Shown here: positions 32,143-42,398 of the stretch, piece by piece
Layout: every line of letters begins with the position of its first letter
Position numbering within the stretch: position 1 is the stretch's first letter
Origin: Phaseolus vulgaris
Taxonomy: Eukaryota > Streptophyta > Magnoliopsida > Fabales > Fabaceae
Direction: 5' to 3'
Length of the DNA stretch: 64,000 nt
Assembly: GCF_000499845.2 (NCBI RefSeq)
Contig: NC_023759.2
Coordinates: forward strand, 24,639,500 to 24,703,499
Made by a program: the position numbers and the translations under genes
The notes under the pieces: generated by a model
Databases searched by the model: none
The model's input: the letters and a program-made list of their open reading frames with translations, nothing else
What the model was told of the DNA's origin: nothing

Positions 32143-32578
32143 CTTATGTAAAGCAGCTATGTAACAGTCTTGTTAAAGGGGACGCTCTTTTTCCCTTTCC
32201 GGGGTTTTTTAATGAGGTCACCCAAATAAAAGAAAAACAAGTTTGAGAAAAAACCTTGCCTTGGTTTTCAGTCTTTATCTTTCTCCGTTTGAAGTAGCGA
32301 GAGGCGTCGCTAGTAAAGAAGGCGTCGCCAAGAAGAAGGGCGTCGCCAAGAAAGAAGGCGTCGCCAAGAAGAAAGGTGTCGCCTGAGTGCAGGCGCCGCT
32401 AAGAAACACGACGGAGGAAAAACGCACAATATATGAGACGTATGCAAAGTAAAGTGGCGTTACAAAAACCAAGTGTGGTATAGTAAAGTTGATTTTACAA
32501 GCAGTTTTCGATACAGATGGGAGAAACGTGAGTAGGGCAAACATTACAACTCATACAAAAACACAAACGAACCACTTC
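32143..32578. repeat. Element E DNA between pol and aORF-b: T-rich block and GGCGTCGCC minisatellite
   Basis: The conserved block CTCTTTTTCCC..GGGGTTTTTTAATGA lies at 32177-32226, just past the pol stop. Six units of about 18 bp around GGCGTCGCC follow at 32301-32398. D has the counterpart at 49195-49275. Otherwise non-coding. Confidence 0.75.
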
Positions 32579-33503
32579 TCAGTGGCCATCGGAGTCAGCA
32601 TGGGAAGAAGACGAAGCCCCGCTCTCAGTCCGCAGAGCTCGGGTAAGTCGTGTCCTCCGCTCTTGGTTTATTTTCGAGCCTACACCAAGGGAGATGAATG
32701 TGTCAGAGACACCATGAAGCAAAACACACACAGATAGAAAGCAATAAAGGCGGAAGTTTCTAGGGCAGTGACTCATACCTATATACTTTTCGAGAGTTCC
32801 AGCGTTGAACTCCAAACTGATCAAGGTGGCGGAGTCAAAACCTCCCGCCTCAGCAAGAATCCGGCAAACCACCTGGTCATTCGGGGCTAGCTTCTTGAAG
32901 GGTTTGGATTTGAGGGCCCTCGTCTCCCTCACCCAGTACAGTGGAAAATCATCTAGGGCGGAGGGAATGAGATCAGAGCAACAGATCTTGAAGAACCTGC
33001 CCTTCCACCCAGTGAATGAGTTTTGGAAGGGGGTCAGGAGAACCCTGCCAGGAACGTTACTAAGGGTTACCCAGAGGTTGCTCCTTTGCCTCTTCACCTC
33101 AAAGAAGTGAAGAAAGATGTCAACCGAGGGTGCACAACCCAAAAACCCGAAAAGGATGTCAAAGGCCTTGACAAAAGCCCAGCTGTTGGGATATAACTGG
33201 GCCGGAGCGGCATTGATCTCCGTCAGCAGTTCCTTCTCAAACCTGGAGAAGGGCAGGCGCACGCCGATGGTTTTGAAAACCACCTGATAGACATACTGGC
33301 TCCCCTAGAGCGCAAGGGAGCACCGCAATGTCGTCATCGTGCCTCCTCGCGAAGGTACGGTGATTATAGGAGCATGAATCCCCTTTGTGTTCCCTTATGG
33401 CCCTGGTGGAGAGTAAGCATGAGCATTTGTCAAGAAGCTCGCTCGAAGCCCAAGTATACAGGTCCTTGGGGTTGGCCCTGGTTGGAGTGGCACGAGAAGA
33501 CAT
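32579..33503 (-). pseudogene. aORF-b, second antisense gene (element E)
   Basis: Starts at ATG 33503 with D-L-Y-T-W-A-S-S-E-L-L-D-K-C. After G-E-P-V-C a deletion of about 41 nt relative to D shifts the frame. The frame then continues from 33283 with R-L-P-F-S-R-F-E-K-E-L-L, A-P-A-Q-L-Y-P-N-S-W-A-F and S-V-D-I-F-L-H-F-F, the Transposase_28-like core. It ends in a short basic then acidic Ser/Asp tail at 32579. It is a paralogue of aORF-a without the coiled coil. A candidate 99-nt intron near the 3' end is open in frame. Function unknown. Confidence 0.85.
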
Positions 33504-34788
33504 TCTTGAACAGAATCAGGGAGGTTTGAAGGCGTGTGGCCCACTGGTAACGCAAGGGTAAAACGCTGGTGGGAACAAACACTGGAAGAACCCTTCGCGA
33601 GAAGAGAAAGGGTGCAAGTAGAAAGGGTGCAAGTAGGTTACGAAAGGCGCAGAAATGATTAGGATAGTTCCAAAGTTTTGAAGAATTAAATATTGCGGTT
33701 AGAGCGCTAAACGACCCAAACAGAAGTATTTCAGTTATAGCGCTAAACGACGCGAATGGATGCACCGCACGATCGAGCCACGTGGCGGAGGATGGAAGGA
33801 TGGCCCTGGCACCACTAGTTAAACTCGGAAAATGTCGTATCGACAGAATGCCCAAGGGTACGATGCGCCGTCGAGAGCGGGTCAGGGGCACAGTAGGAGT
33901 CAGAACCAAGTCGAGTGACTAAACGTCCCATCAGCCATGACAGAAGCGCCACGTGGATGGCACAGGCGAAACCTTGAGCTCTTCGCCATCCTCAGGTATC
34001 GACCAGGGCCAAGGTCAAAGTCAATGCCAAGGTAAAGATAATGCCCAAGGCGACGCCAGCATGAGACGCCCGAGGCGTCGCCAGGAAAGGCACAAAAGGC
34101 GACGCCAGCATGAGACGTTGCGGGCGTCGCCAACCCAAGTATCAGTAGTGCCGCCTCCCCGATACCCACAGGTAGGAAAGACTGTGGAGGGAGACGAAAT
34201 CGAAGAAGTCAAAGCTAGTTTAGCGGCGTCGCCTCCCCGATACCCACAGGTAGGAAAGACTATGGAGGGAGACGAGATCGCCAGACGCCAGCGGATCGCT
34301 GGCAGGGTTATTCCCCGATACCTATGGGAAGGAAAGACCATGGAGGGAACGACCCCCCCCCCCAAGAGCACTCGGCGTTTTTAGACACCCTGGGACGATA
34401 CGGCGCTGCTATAGTAGGCCTCTCCTTAGGCGTGGGCACCGGGCAGTAAGAATCAAGGGACGGATCGCTTTGGTGTTAGAGACACCCCGTGGACGGTACG
34501 GCCCCATTAGGCAAGCATCTCCACGGGCGTGGGCATCGACTTGTGACCTTTCCCGGGCATACAGGGCCGCCCAACGCAGTGAAAGAAACGGGTAGAGTAC
34601 AGGCAAAACAACCCAAGCACGTGAAGGCGTAAAATGAAAGTAAAATCACACAGGCGGAATTCTATATCTCAATGGCACGAAAGTAGTCATGCAAAAACCA
34701 AAGTTGTAACGGAATTACAAGTTTATCAAAGAGGGTCAAAAACAAGTGTAAAGTGTAAAGGAATAAAGTGATGGTCGAGGGTGGCGGT
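33504..34788. repeat. Element E spacer between aORF-b and aORF-a with hairpin modules
   Basis: Promoter side of aORF-b, followed by repeats. GGCGTCGCC-type units are at about 34048-34130. Three hairpin modules (CCCCGATACCCA..GGTAGGAAAGAC..GG) have stems at 34166-34187 (CCACAG/CTGTGG), about 34244-34265 (CCACAG/CTATGG) and about 34322-34343 (CTATGG/CCATGG). Two ~100-bp units with GACACCC..GGACG..TACGG and TAGGCGTGGGC-like words follow at about 34384-34530. D and K keep the same order. No ORF. Confidence 0.7.
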
Positions 34789-35526
34789 TCAATCATCCAG
34801 CTCCAAGGGCACGACTTTTCCATCAACGATGTGGTGAGTGGAATCGCAGTTGGAAATGTCGACCCTCGGGTTCATGCAGACAGCTTGGGCCAGAGCCTCC
34901 TGGAATCCCTCCTCGAAGGTGCCCGCCATATCCTGGATGAGGGTCTTTCTGTCCTTCCCTAACTCCTCAATGGTGGCGTCCCCAGAAGCTACCTGCTTCT
35001 CCAAAGCCTCCTTCTCCACGCGGAGCCGGCTGACCTCGATTTGCAGTTTGTCGTAGTCAACCTCGAGTAGCCATCTCCCCCTCCATCCGCTCCATTTCGT
35101 CAGCTTGCTCACAGCATCGGTCCTTCAAGTCCTTTTGAACTTCTTCGTAAGCTTCGACTATGTCTTGGAGGCTCATTACCTGAACTTGGAGGGTGACTTC
35201 CCGAGCGTAGAAGTCGACTTGAAGCTCCACCGCCTCTGCCAGTTGTTTTTCAGCCTCTGCTTTGGTCTCTTGCGCCTGCTTCAGGGTGGTTTGGTAAGTT
35301 TCGTTTTGGCGTCCCAGAATCTTCCTTTCCTCCTCCAGGGCAGCTACCCTTGTTTCCAAGGCCTGGAGGGTTTGGGTTTTCAAAGAAGCGTTTCTGGCCT
35401 GGGCGCGCCATTCAAGGGCCACCGCCAAGAAGGCCCCCAAGTAGAAGGGCATGCCCTCCTTCCTGTCGGAGCCTTCTGGCATTGTTCCACCGCTGAAGCC
35501 CCTCAGCAGGTAGGAGAAATTCAAGC
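34789..35526 (-). pseudogene. aORF-a exon 2 remnant (element E)
   Basis: Coiled-coil exon of the antisense gene. It begins inside the conserved R-G-F-S-G-G-T-M-P-E-G block. The coiled coil continues to about 35070, where a ~22-nt deletion relative to D shifts the frame. The second frame reaches G-F-Q-E-A-L-A-Q-A and V-D-G-K-V-V-P before the stop at 34789. The Ser/Pro-rich start, intron and Transposase_28-like exon are missing because another fragment begins near 35527. Confidence 0.8.
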
Positions 35527-36195
35527 AATGGCGAGAAAGTCATGACCCGTTTTGATAAGGCAGATCAGATGAGCTGTGTTTTAAGCCATTAGTTGGATTG
35601 AAGTTCGTTATTTGAATAGCGATTTCACGCTAAGGTTCATTACCTTGAGGTAACAAGTTGTTAGAGTGTTATTGTTCGAAGACTGATGGTTCGAGGCGGA
35701 TAGTATACAATTGCGATTACGAAGTTACTAAGTTAATTTGTCTAAAGAGGTTTGTGCAAGGAGGGTAAAGTGAACAAGAAGAGAGCATAAAAAGAAGTGG
35801 AAAATGTCATAGCATAAGTAACACCAATTCAGAATACATGTACAAGAAAAGAAAGAGTTTATTACAAGTAGGTATATCTAAAGGAGAAAGCATAGGAATC
35901 GTTGATGGAGGGAAGCAATCAGTCTTCAGAAGGAACAACCTTCCCGTCCACCACCTCGTTGTTCAGCGACACCATGGAAACATCCAAGTCGGGGTACAGG
36001 CAGGCGAATTGTTCCCGGGCAGCATCGAATCCAGCAGCGAGAATATGGGCGGAGCTCAGCTCAAGTTCTTCAATCTGTTTCTTTAGCCCCTCGTTCTGCT
36101 GCTTCAGTTCTTCAGCCCCCTCCCAAGCTTGAAGAAGGTCTTCAGTAACCTTCTTGGATTCCGCCTGCGCCTGGGCCAGCTCTGCGGCGACGTGC
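35527..36195 (-). pseudogene. F-like aORF-a C-terminus and downstream DNA (fragment)
   Basis: On the minus strand, 36190-35919 reads the end of an F-type coiled coil (A-A-E-L-A-Q-A-Q-A-E-S-K-K-V, L-A-A-G-F-D-A-A-R-E-Q-F, D-L-D-V-S-M-V, E-V-V-D-G-K-V-V-P) and a stop. 35918-35527 resembles the A/T-rich DNA following the F gene. Both ends are abrupt: E exon 2 on one side, a type I LTR piece on the other. Confidence 0.75.
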
Positions 36196-36335
36196 TGCCT
36201 TGCCTCCTTGCCTTGGCGACGCTTCCTCTTGGCGACGCTGGCACTTGGCGTCTCTTCACCTAGGCGACACCTTGTGTTGACTTCGACTCCAGGCGTTGAC
36301 TTTGACCTTGACTTTGTCAACGCCCGGATACGAGA
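36196..36335 (-). repeat. Truncated type I LTR, U3 start (element J)
   Basis: About 140 bp matching the first part of the D 3' LTR: GGCGACGC-type units, repeated TTGACTTTGACC, and the TGTACCGTCTC end at 36335. The rest of the LTR is missing. The PPT is adjacent. Confidence 0.8.
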
Positions 36336-37085
36336 CGGTACACAAGCCCCCCAGTCTTAAGCCGAAGACTTGTCTTCAGCGCAAAGACTAAGGCCTCGCC
36401 CACGCCGTCCACGTGTCACCCTGATGACGTGTCATTCCCTGCTAACTCAACAATTCTCGAATTATTGACGTGACACCCTCTGATCCATAGGGGCGCTCTT
36501 AATGGCTGATTGGACATCCTCTGAGGCGGGGAAAGTAACACCTTTTGGGGCTACGCTTAATCGTGCGCCACGTGGCTCATCACACGGCCAGCCTCTAAAG
36601 TCCCTTGCGCTCCCCTCGGACGCTTAATCCTTTGACACGCGGCACGATCTCACGGCTCCCAATTAGCGCCTCTTGGGTTGCAAATGTAACGTGCAAGTTA
36701 CCCAAAACCCCGCGCTCACACCACTGTTTCATCCATTCTCTCTGCATCTCCGCACTGTTCATCGCCTTCAAGCCTTTCTCTGCAAGTTCTGCTCTTTCCT
36801 TCGTGCTTTCCTTTCTCCCTCACTTTGACAGCAAAGGTATGATTTTTGCGTATCCTCGATTCTTCTCCTTCGCCGCATTGCATAGTTTACTGAACTGCCT
36901 GGGACTGTTTACGTTTATGCATCACTGTGTTCTTCCACTTCTCCTTTCTTCTCTGTTCCCTTCTCCTTCCCTCTGGGTTTTCTCGCGTGGGTGGCATTTC
37001 CTGGGGTTTTACCCCCGTTTCTGTCTTTGCATCACTTGTTAAAATCCCTTTTCCTTTCTCCTTTCTCCAGTTATTTATTCACACC
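36336..37085 (+). promoter_or_regulatory. PPT of element J, antisense-gene promoter and non-coding first intron
   Basis: PPT (minus-strand ACTGGGGGGCTTG) at 36336-36348. On the plus strand are a palindromic G-box GCCACGTGGC (36567-36576) and GTAAC-N6-GTTAC (36686-36701). A predicted non-coding intron runs from CAAAG|GTATGA (36837) to CTCCAG (37070), 15 bases before the ATG. The same elements are in D and B. Confidence 0.55.
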
Positions 37086-37872
37086 ATGACGCGCCCGAAC
37101 TCCAAGTCTGGTTCTCCCCCCAAGACCCCCAAGTCCAACTATAAAGCCTTCTATACATGGGCTCCCGACGAGCTTTTGAACGAGTGTACCAGCCTGACAT
37201 CCTTTCAGGACCTGGAGAATCATCGTGGGGATCCCCACTTGTACAACTTTAATGCTTTTTGCCGCACTCATGATGCGCACATCTCTATTCGTCCCGGCAG
37301 ACCCGGGGAACCTATCTGCGTGGATGACAGACCCAGAAAGGGGGATCCTTTCTTTATGTACCAAACGGTATTTAAACGCGTCAGGGTGCGCCTCCCATTC
37401 ACGCCCTTCGAGAGGGAACTTCTCACCGAGATTAACACAGCCCCCGCCCAGCTCCACCCCAACAGCTGGGCATTTGTAAGGGGTTTTCAAATTCTCTACG
37501 GGTACCTGGGCATCTTTCCCTCTGTGGATGTCTTCTTGCATTTCTTCGAAGTGAAGAAACAGGGGAAGAGCTTTTGGGTAAGCTTCTCGGGGATCGCGGG
37601 TAGGATCCTTCTCTCCCTCTTCCAGAACTCCTACAAAAACTGGAAAGGAAAATTCATTAGGGTGTGCTGCGCCAAGCACGACCCCACAGCCTTATACGGC
37701 TTTCCCTTGTACTGGACGGAGCACCCCAAGCTGCTCAGGGCCAAGACCTTGGATGAGCTATCCCCTGCTGATAGGGAGGTATGCAAGGCCCTGGCTGGCC
37801 TGGGAATTGTCTTCGATACGCTAAAGCTTATCGCAAGCGAATACAACGCCCACTCCCTGACCACCTACTTTG
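37086..37872 (+). CDS. aORF-a exon 1 with Transposase_28-like domain (element J)
   Basis: Intact exon of 262 codons from ATG at 37086 to the donor TTTG|GTAGGG. It has W-A-P-D-E-L-L-N-E-C near residue 25, R-L-P-F-T-P-F-E-R-E-L-L, A-P-A-Q-L-H-P-N-S-W-A-F, S-V-D-V-F-L-H-F-F, F-P-L-Y-W and a T-T-Y-F-G end. Only about 42 bp of intron follow before foreign pol sequence. With the adjacent PPT and LTR piece it defines a minus-oriented element with its gene antisense. Confidence 0.85.
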
Positions 37873-38132
37873 GTAGGGAGACTCCTCTCTCATTATCTTT
37901 TGTTATCTGTATTTTGCTGGATGAGGTCAGGGAGGAGGCGAGATTGAAAGCTGAGGCGGTGAAGAGAAGGATTGAACGAAGATATAACTCGAAGGTGATG
38001 CCAAGACAGTTCAGAGAGGGCGACCTGGTGATGAGGAAGGCCCACCAGTACGAGATGGAGAATAAGCGGTCGCCTAAGTGGACGGGACCGTCTAGAATAA
38101 CCGAGGCGCTCGGGAACGGCGCCAACAGCTTA
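37873..38132 (+). pseudogene. Intron stub, then pol C-terminal fragment (F family)
   Basis: After 42 bp of J intron, from about 37915 the plus strand reads the end of an F-type polyprotein (D-E-V-R-E-E-A-R-L-K-A-E-A-V, R-K-A-H-Q-Y-E-M-E-N-K, K-W-T-G-P, A-L-G-N-G-A) up to about 38130. It is in the opposite direction to J and M. The reading frame is open from J exon 1 through this piece and on to 38258 by chance, making a chimeric frame. Confidence 0.8.
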
Positions 38133-38451
38133 GATCGAAACCTCAAGAACACAGAAAACCTCCACAGAAACCCGCAACTTCACCAAAAACCAATGCTTCT
38201 TCCACGAAAATCCAAACGAGCCAAAGAACTCAGATCTCACCGATCAAAACTCGCGTAAGCAGCAAAGAACTTCACCTCACCGAACAAAAACCCAAACGAA
38301 CGGTGGAAAACGCGAAATTACCGAACAGAACCTAGATGAACAGCGGATAATGGTTGCACCAGCACACAACCACACAGAAACTGCAGAAACCTCCAAGAAC
38401 TCACGCTACGGATGGGAACAGGTTTTACACGGCCCCACGGTGGGCGCCTGA
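38133..38451 (-). mobile_element. Leader and primer binding site of element M
   Basis: Reverse complement of the G leader (59651-about 59960), running from the LTR toward gag. The PBS is GGCGCCCACCGTGGGGCC on the minus strand (38431-38448), with A rather than T at its first position, as in G. It ends near 38133 at the pol fragment, so the rest of M is gone. Confidence 0.85.
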
Positions 38452-39340
38452 TGATCTTGCCTGTTGACCAAAACGCTGAAGCTTTGCCTCGTCAAACTTG
38501 GATCGATGTATGCGCCGTGTTAGCCTTCGTCCTTCACCGTGATCCACCTCAAGAACCTGCAAAAGACGAAACGGCGCCGCTGCGGCCGATCGCGCTCCGA
38601 CGCCCAAGTCAGCGACTGAACCACCAATTACTCAAGAGTAAAACTCAAGAACTCTAAGGAACCGTAACCAGTTCTCTCTCAGTGTACTCTCGTTCTCGCA
38701 GTTGTAAAGAAGTAATTCTAAACGCGTGCGTACCTCAGAAGTTCGTTGGAAACTCTTATATACCTGGATACTTTCTCTCTCCTGGCAATTACACATCTGG
38801 ACACGTGGCTCGCATCCAGCTGTACACGTGGCTTCATCTGGAGCATCCTTGACTTGGGCGCTACTTCTGACTCTTCTTTGGCTAAGTTACTTATGCATGA
38901 TACTACTCAGTGCATAGTTGCCTTGGAGCGTGATCTCTTCTGGATGGCGAGTTCGGGTGCCTTCGTACACACCTTCCCTGTGGTCTCGCCGGCCGCCTTC
39001 ATGATCTGCCCTACCTGCTTCACCGTGCATGTTCAAGTGTGCTATCTCCCGAGCTCGTTCTCTGGCTAGCTGGGAAATGACCATCTGCCTTCATCTTCGG
39101 CGATGTCCTTGTGTCGGCGATCTCTAACCACTAGGTCGCCTGGATTCACATCTGGCGACTTCATCTTCAACCCGGTGACCGCCGGTTCTGGTGCGCTGGA
39201 GATCGGAGCACGCCAACTTAATAACTGGCGACTACACGAGCCCCCCAACTTCCTTCCCTTCTGCCAGCCAGGCGTCCCACCAACACGCCTATTCAATAGC
39301 TTGATGCCACGTCATCACTTCCGACTACCAGGGCGGTACA
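38452..39340 (-). repeat. 5' LTR of element M (LTR type III)
   Basis: 889 bp; plus strand TGATCTTGCC...GGCGGTACA. TATATAAG (minus strand) at 38755-38762. It has the shared CGGCCGATCGCGC block near 38583-38600. It abuts the middle of a plus-oriented type I LTR at 39341, so M inserted into the LTR of K. The first five flanking bases are CGTTG. Confidence 0.9.
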
Positions 39341-39759
39341 CGTTGTATAATTAAAAGCGCTTTAAGACGCTTTAAATGCTAGGGTAGTTTAAATAGCGCC
39401 GAGAATGTTGGGAACGGGGTTCGAACTTTTGGCAAATTTTCCAGAAACTCTCTAGTTGCTTACTCGAGCCTTGAGGTTACGGACAAGGAACTGGGGAAAG
39501 ATCTTTGCCAGAACGAGAAAATACACACTAGAAATAGTTTCCTTTTTACCACCTTCAGAGTGCCATACGCGGTGCTCCGATACGGAGGTGCATAGTTTTT
39601 GGTGTTTCTTGCTGGCTGACTTGAGCGTCGGAGTGCAAACGGCCGCTAGGGCGCCCTTTTGTCCTTCTTTGCAGGAATCCACAGGTAATCAGTGGGAAGG
39701 AGTCCCTAGCTGACGGTTGAGGTTGCGCACGAAGACGTCCCAAGTCAATCGGACGGAAC
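39341..39759 (+). repeat. Right part of a type I LTR (element K)
   Basis: Matches B LTR 12848-13258: GATTAAAAGCGCTTTAAGGC-like start region, GGTTCGAACTTTTGG, the conserved GCAAACGGCCGCTAGGGCGC block, and end GGACGGAACA. The left part is displaced by M. A PBS should follow at 39760 but does not. Confidence 0.85.
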
Positions 39760-39855
39760 AGAAAGCAAGCATGAGCACTCGTCAAGGAGCTCGCGCGAGG
39801 CCCATGCATACAGGTCCTTGGGGTTAACCCTAGGGGGAGGAACGTGGGAAGACAT
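39760..39855 (-). pseudogene. aORF-b N-terminal remnant (element K)
   Basis: On the minus strand 39855-39760 reads M-S-S-H-V-P-P-P-R-V-N-P-K-D-L-Y-A-W-A-S, the start of aORF-b, cut after about 32 codons by the LTR end. Everything from PBS through gag-pol to most of aORF-b is deleted. Confidence 0.8.
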
Positions 39856-41088
39856 GGCGCTACGAGAGGTGAGCAAAGAGCAGGGAGTTCAAAGAAGAAG
39901 GGCGCGTTAGGAATACGGGAGGCAAAAGCGCCAACTAGGAGGAATGCAGAAGGAACACTGCGTAGCGGTGCAAGGAGGGTGTGAAACACAGGGATGATAA
40001 ACGCAGATATGGGTTCCTGAAGATCTAAATATTGGGGTTAGAGCGCTAAGCGACGGAAATGGGAGCACCGTGCGATCAAGCCACGTGTCAAACGATGGGA
40101 GGATGATCCCGACGCCTCTGGTTGATTTTCAGAGACCGTCACATTGACAGAATGCCCAAGGGTACGATGCGCCGTCGAGAATGGGAGCATCTTGTCAGAA
40201 GCTCAAAAAATGTCAGGATCAAGTAAAGTGAGGGAACGTCCCATCAGCCGTACGAGAGAGGCCACGTGGATGACGCGGGCGAGGGTGTCGCCAATAAAGT
40301 TATCAGCGGCGTCGTCCCCCTGATACCCACAGGTAGGAAAGACTGTGGAAGGAGACGAAATCGAAGAAAGTGAAAGCTAGTCACCAGCGGCGTCGCCTCC
40401 CCGATACCCACAGGTAGGAAAGACTGTGGAGGGAGACGAGATCGCCAAATGCTGAGTGAACCACTGGCAGGGTTGTTCCCCGATACCCATGGGAAGGAAA
40501 GACCATGGAGGGAACGACCCCCTGGGGGGCTTCGAGCCTTCCCAGTGTTTGGCGTTTCTAGACACCCTGAGGGCGATACGACGCTACTGTAGCAGGCCTC
40601 TCCTTAGGCGTGGGCTTCAGGCACCAAGAACCAAGGGACAGATCGCCTTGGTGTTTGAGACACCCCATGGACGATACGACGCTGTTAGACAGGCCTCTCC
40701 ATGGGCGTGAGCATCGACGCGTGACCTTGTCCCAAGCGTTTAAGACCCAGAGTAGGTCTCAACTTTTGCGTTGCAGCAATGGTGCAGCTGTCGGCGCCTT
40801 CACGAGGCAGAGGCCTCATAGACACGAAGGCGGAACAGGTTTCGAGGCACACGTTAGAAGTAAGGTGCCGAGCGTACACGATCGCCCAACACAGCGTGTG
40901 AAACGGGTAAAAGTACAGGCAAAGCAATTGGAGCACATAAAAATGAAGAACGAGTATGAAATGGCTATACAAAGCCTATTATCCCAACAAAGTGCAAATA
41001 CTCCGAAAAATTTACAAGTTCAACAGAAGATGGCAAGAGCAAAAATAAAGCGTCAAAGGTAAAGGAGACAGTTGAGAGTCAGCGTTTC
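39856..41088. repeat. Element K spacer with hairpin modules
   Basis: Counterpart of E 33504-34788. The three hairpin modules have perfect stems: 40327-40348 (CCACAG/CTGTGG), 40408-40429 (CCACAG/CTGTGG) and 40487-40508 (CCATGG/CCATGG). GACACCC..GGGCGATACGAC and TTAGGCGTGGGC-like units follow near 40560-40700. No convincing gene. Confidence 0.75.
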
Positions 41089-41187
41089 AATCATCCAACT
41101 CAAGGGGCACGACGCGTCCATCAACGACATGGTGGGTGGAATCGCAGTTAGAAACGTCGATCCCCGGATTCTCGCAGACGGCCTGAT
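41089..41187 (-). pseudogene. aORF-a C-terminal remnant (element K)
   Basis: 33 codons including stop on the minus strand: C-E-N-P-G-I-D-V-S-N-C-D, T-H-H-V-V-D-G-R-V-V-P, L-E-L-D-D. Similarity stops sharply at 41187. Confidence 0.8.
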
Positions 41188-41271
41188 GGAGATCAAGCTC
41201 AAGAGGACATGGAGGCCAATCATCAAGATCAAGAAGAGGTAGAGGCACAAATGGAGGACGCCCTTGGAGGT
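41188..41271. other. 84-bp segment of unknown origin
   Basis: Purine-rich, between the K remnant and the L LTR. One frame reads an acidic Gln/Glu-rich peptide (E-D-M-E-A-N-H-Q-D-Q-E-E). No match to other DNA here. It may be original target DNA of element L. Confidence 0.3.
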
Positions 41272-42169
41272 TGTTCCGGCCGGTTGACCTGGGTCGTCTT
41301 TATGAGTGGCTTGTCCCCACGAGCTAGAGCACCTTCGTTCTGCCTTGTCTACGAGTACCTGAAAAAGAAGAACAAAGGGGCGCCCTCGCGGCCGTTTGCC
41401 CTCCGACGATCAAGTCAGCTAGCGAGAAACACCAAAGTGACTAGAGACTGTATGATTATCTCGATGACTGGAACTGTGTTGCCCTAATTGCCTTGTGCTC
41501 ACAGTTGGGTGTGCCGTCAAGAACAACTAGGGTTTAGTGCTTTGTATAACTATGAAAGCGTACCTTACTAGGGCTCTTCGTGCCCTTTATATAGGTGAAA
41601 AACTAGGGTTTACCTCTTCGTTGCTTGCTATTATCTAGGGTTCCTTGGAGAAGGTCCTTGCGCCGCTATCTTTAGGATCTTAGCGTATCCGGCCCATGGA
41701 CTTCCCTTATCTGGAGTGCAATGTATAACCTTGCGGCCACTTGGGCTTTAACTTAAGCGTTGTATCTCTCGCGCCATCATACTCCGTGGGTGCCCTAACT
41801 AATCACACGTCATGCATGCAGCCTTCCCTGGATATCTTTAATGAGCACGTGGGCATTGCCACGTGCCCCTTTGACTCGATCATTTATTCTGTGCGGAGGG
41901 TCCCACAGTGCCGCCACCCAACTTTAGGGCGATGTCTTACTTTGGGGCGATGTCTACACTCGGCGACGTCTTACTCGGCGACGTCTTACTTCTGCGCGAT
42001 GCTTCTCTTGGGCGATGGGCGATGATCCATCTTGGCGGCGACACATCTCGGCGATAACCAATTATTTATACCGAAGAACGCCGCTTCTACACACGGCGAC
42101 TATGTTGACTTCTTGACCGCCTACCTTTCTCTTGTCCACGTCATCACACCCGATGACTTGGACGGTACA
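41272..42169 (-). repeat. 3' LTR of element L (LTR type IV)
   Basis: 898 bp; plus strand TGTTCCGGCCGGTTGACC...GACGGTACA. Ends resemble type I but the middle differs. TATATAAAG (minus strand) at 41585-41593. A block with CGGCCGTTTGCCCTCCGACG near 41391 is shared with the other LTRs. U3 has GGCGAC-rich DNA near 41930-42100. Confidence 0.85.
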
Positions 42170-42398
42170 CAAGCCCCCAGTCTTGAGCTGATAACTTGTT
42201 TTCAGCAAAAAGACTAAGAAGTTCACTGTTCCATTTTCTTCTTCAATACATATAAATGTGCGCATGCTTTCGCTTTTATCTGCTGTGTAATCATCTGATA
42301 TAATTGACTAACTCTTGCTTTAAAGAAATCGACTTAGCGCCAACTGGTGCTTGGCTCTGTGAAAATCAACTTAACTGGACAAACTATTAGTTTATAAC
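42170..42398 (-). mobile_element. PPT and PPT-proximal internal DNA of element L
   Basis: PPT (minus-strand GACTGGGGGCTTG) at 42170-42182. About 215 bp of PPT-side internal DNA follow, without coding potential. Element D interrupts it at 42399; the five bases before D are ATAAC. Confidence 0.75.

Noticed and set aside
36927..38258. A single 443-codon plus-strand frame read as one gene
   Set aside because: It joins an upstream 5'-UTR intron, J aORF-a exon 1, a pol fragment and reverse leader DNA. The parts belong to different elements.
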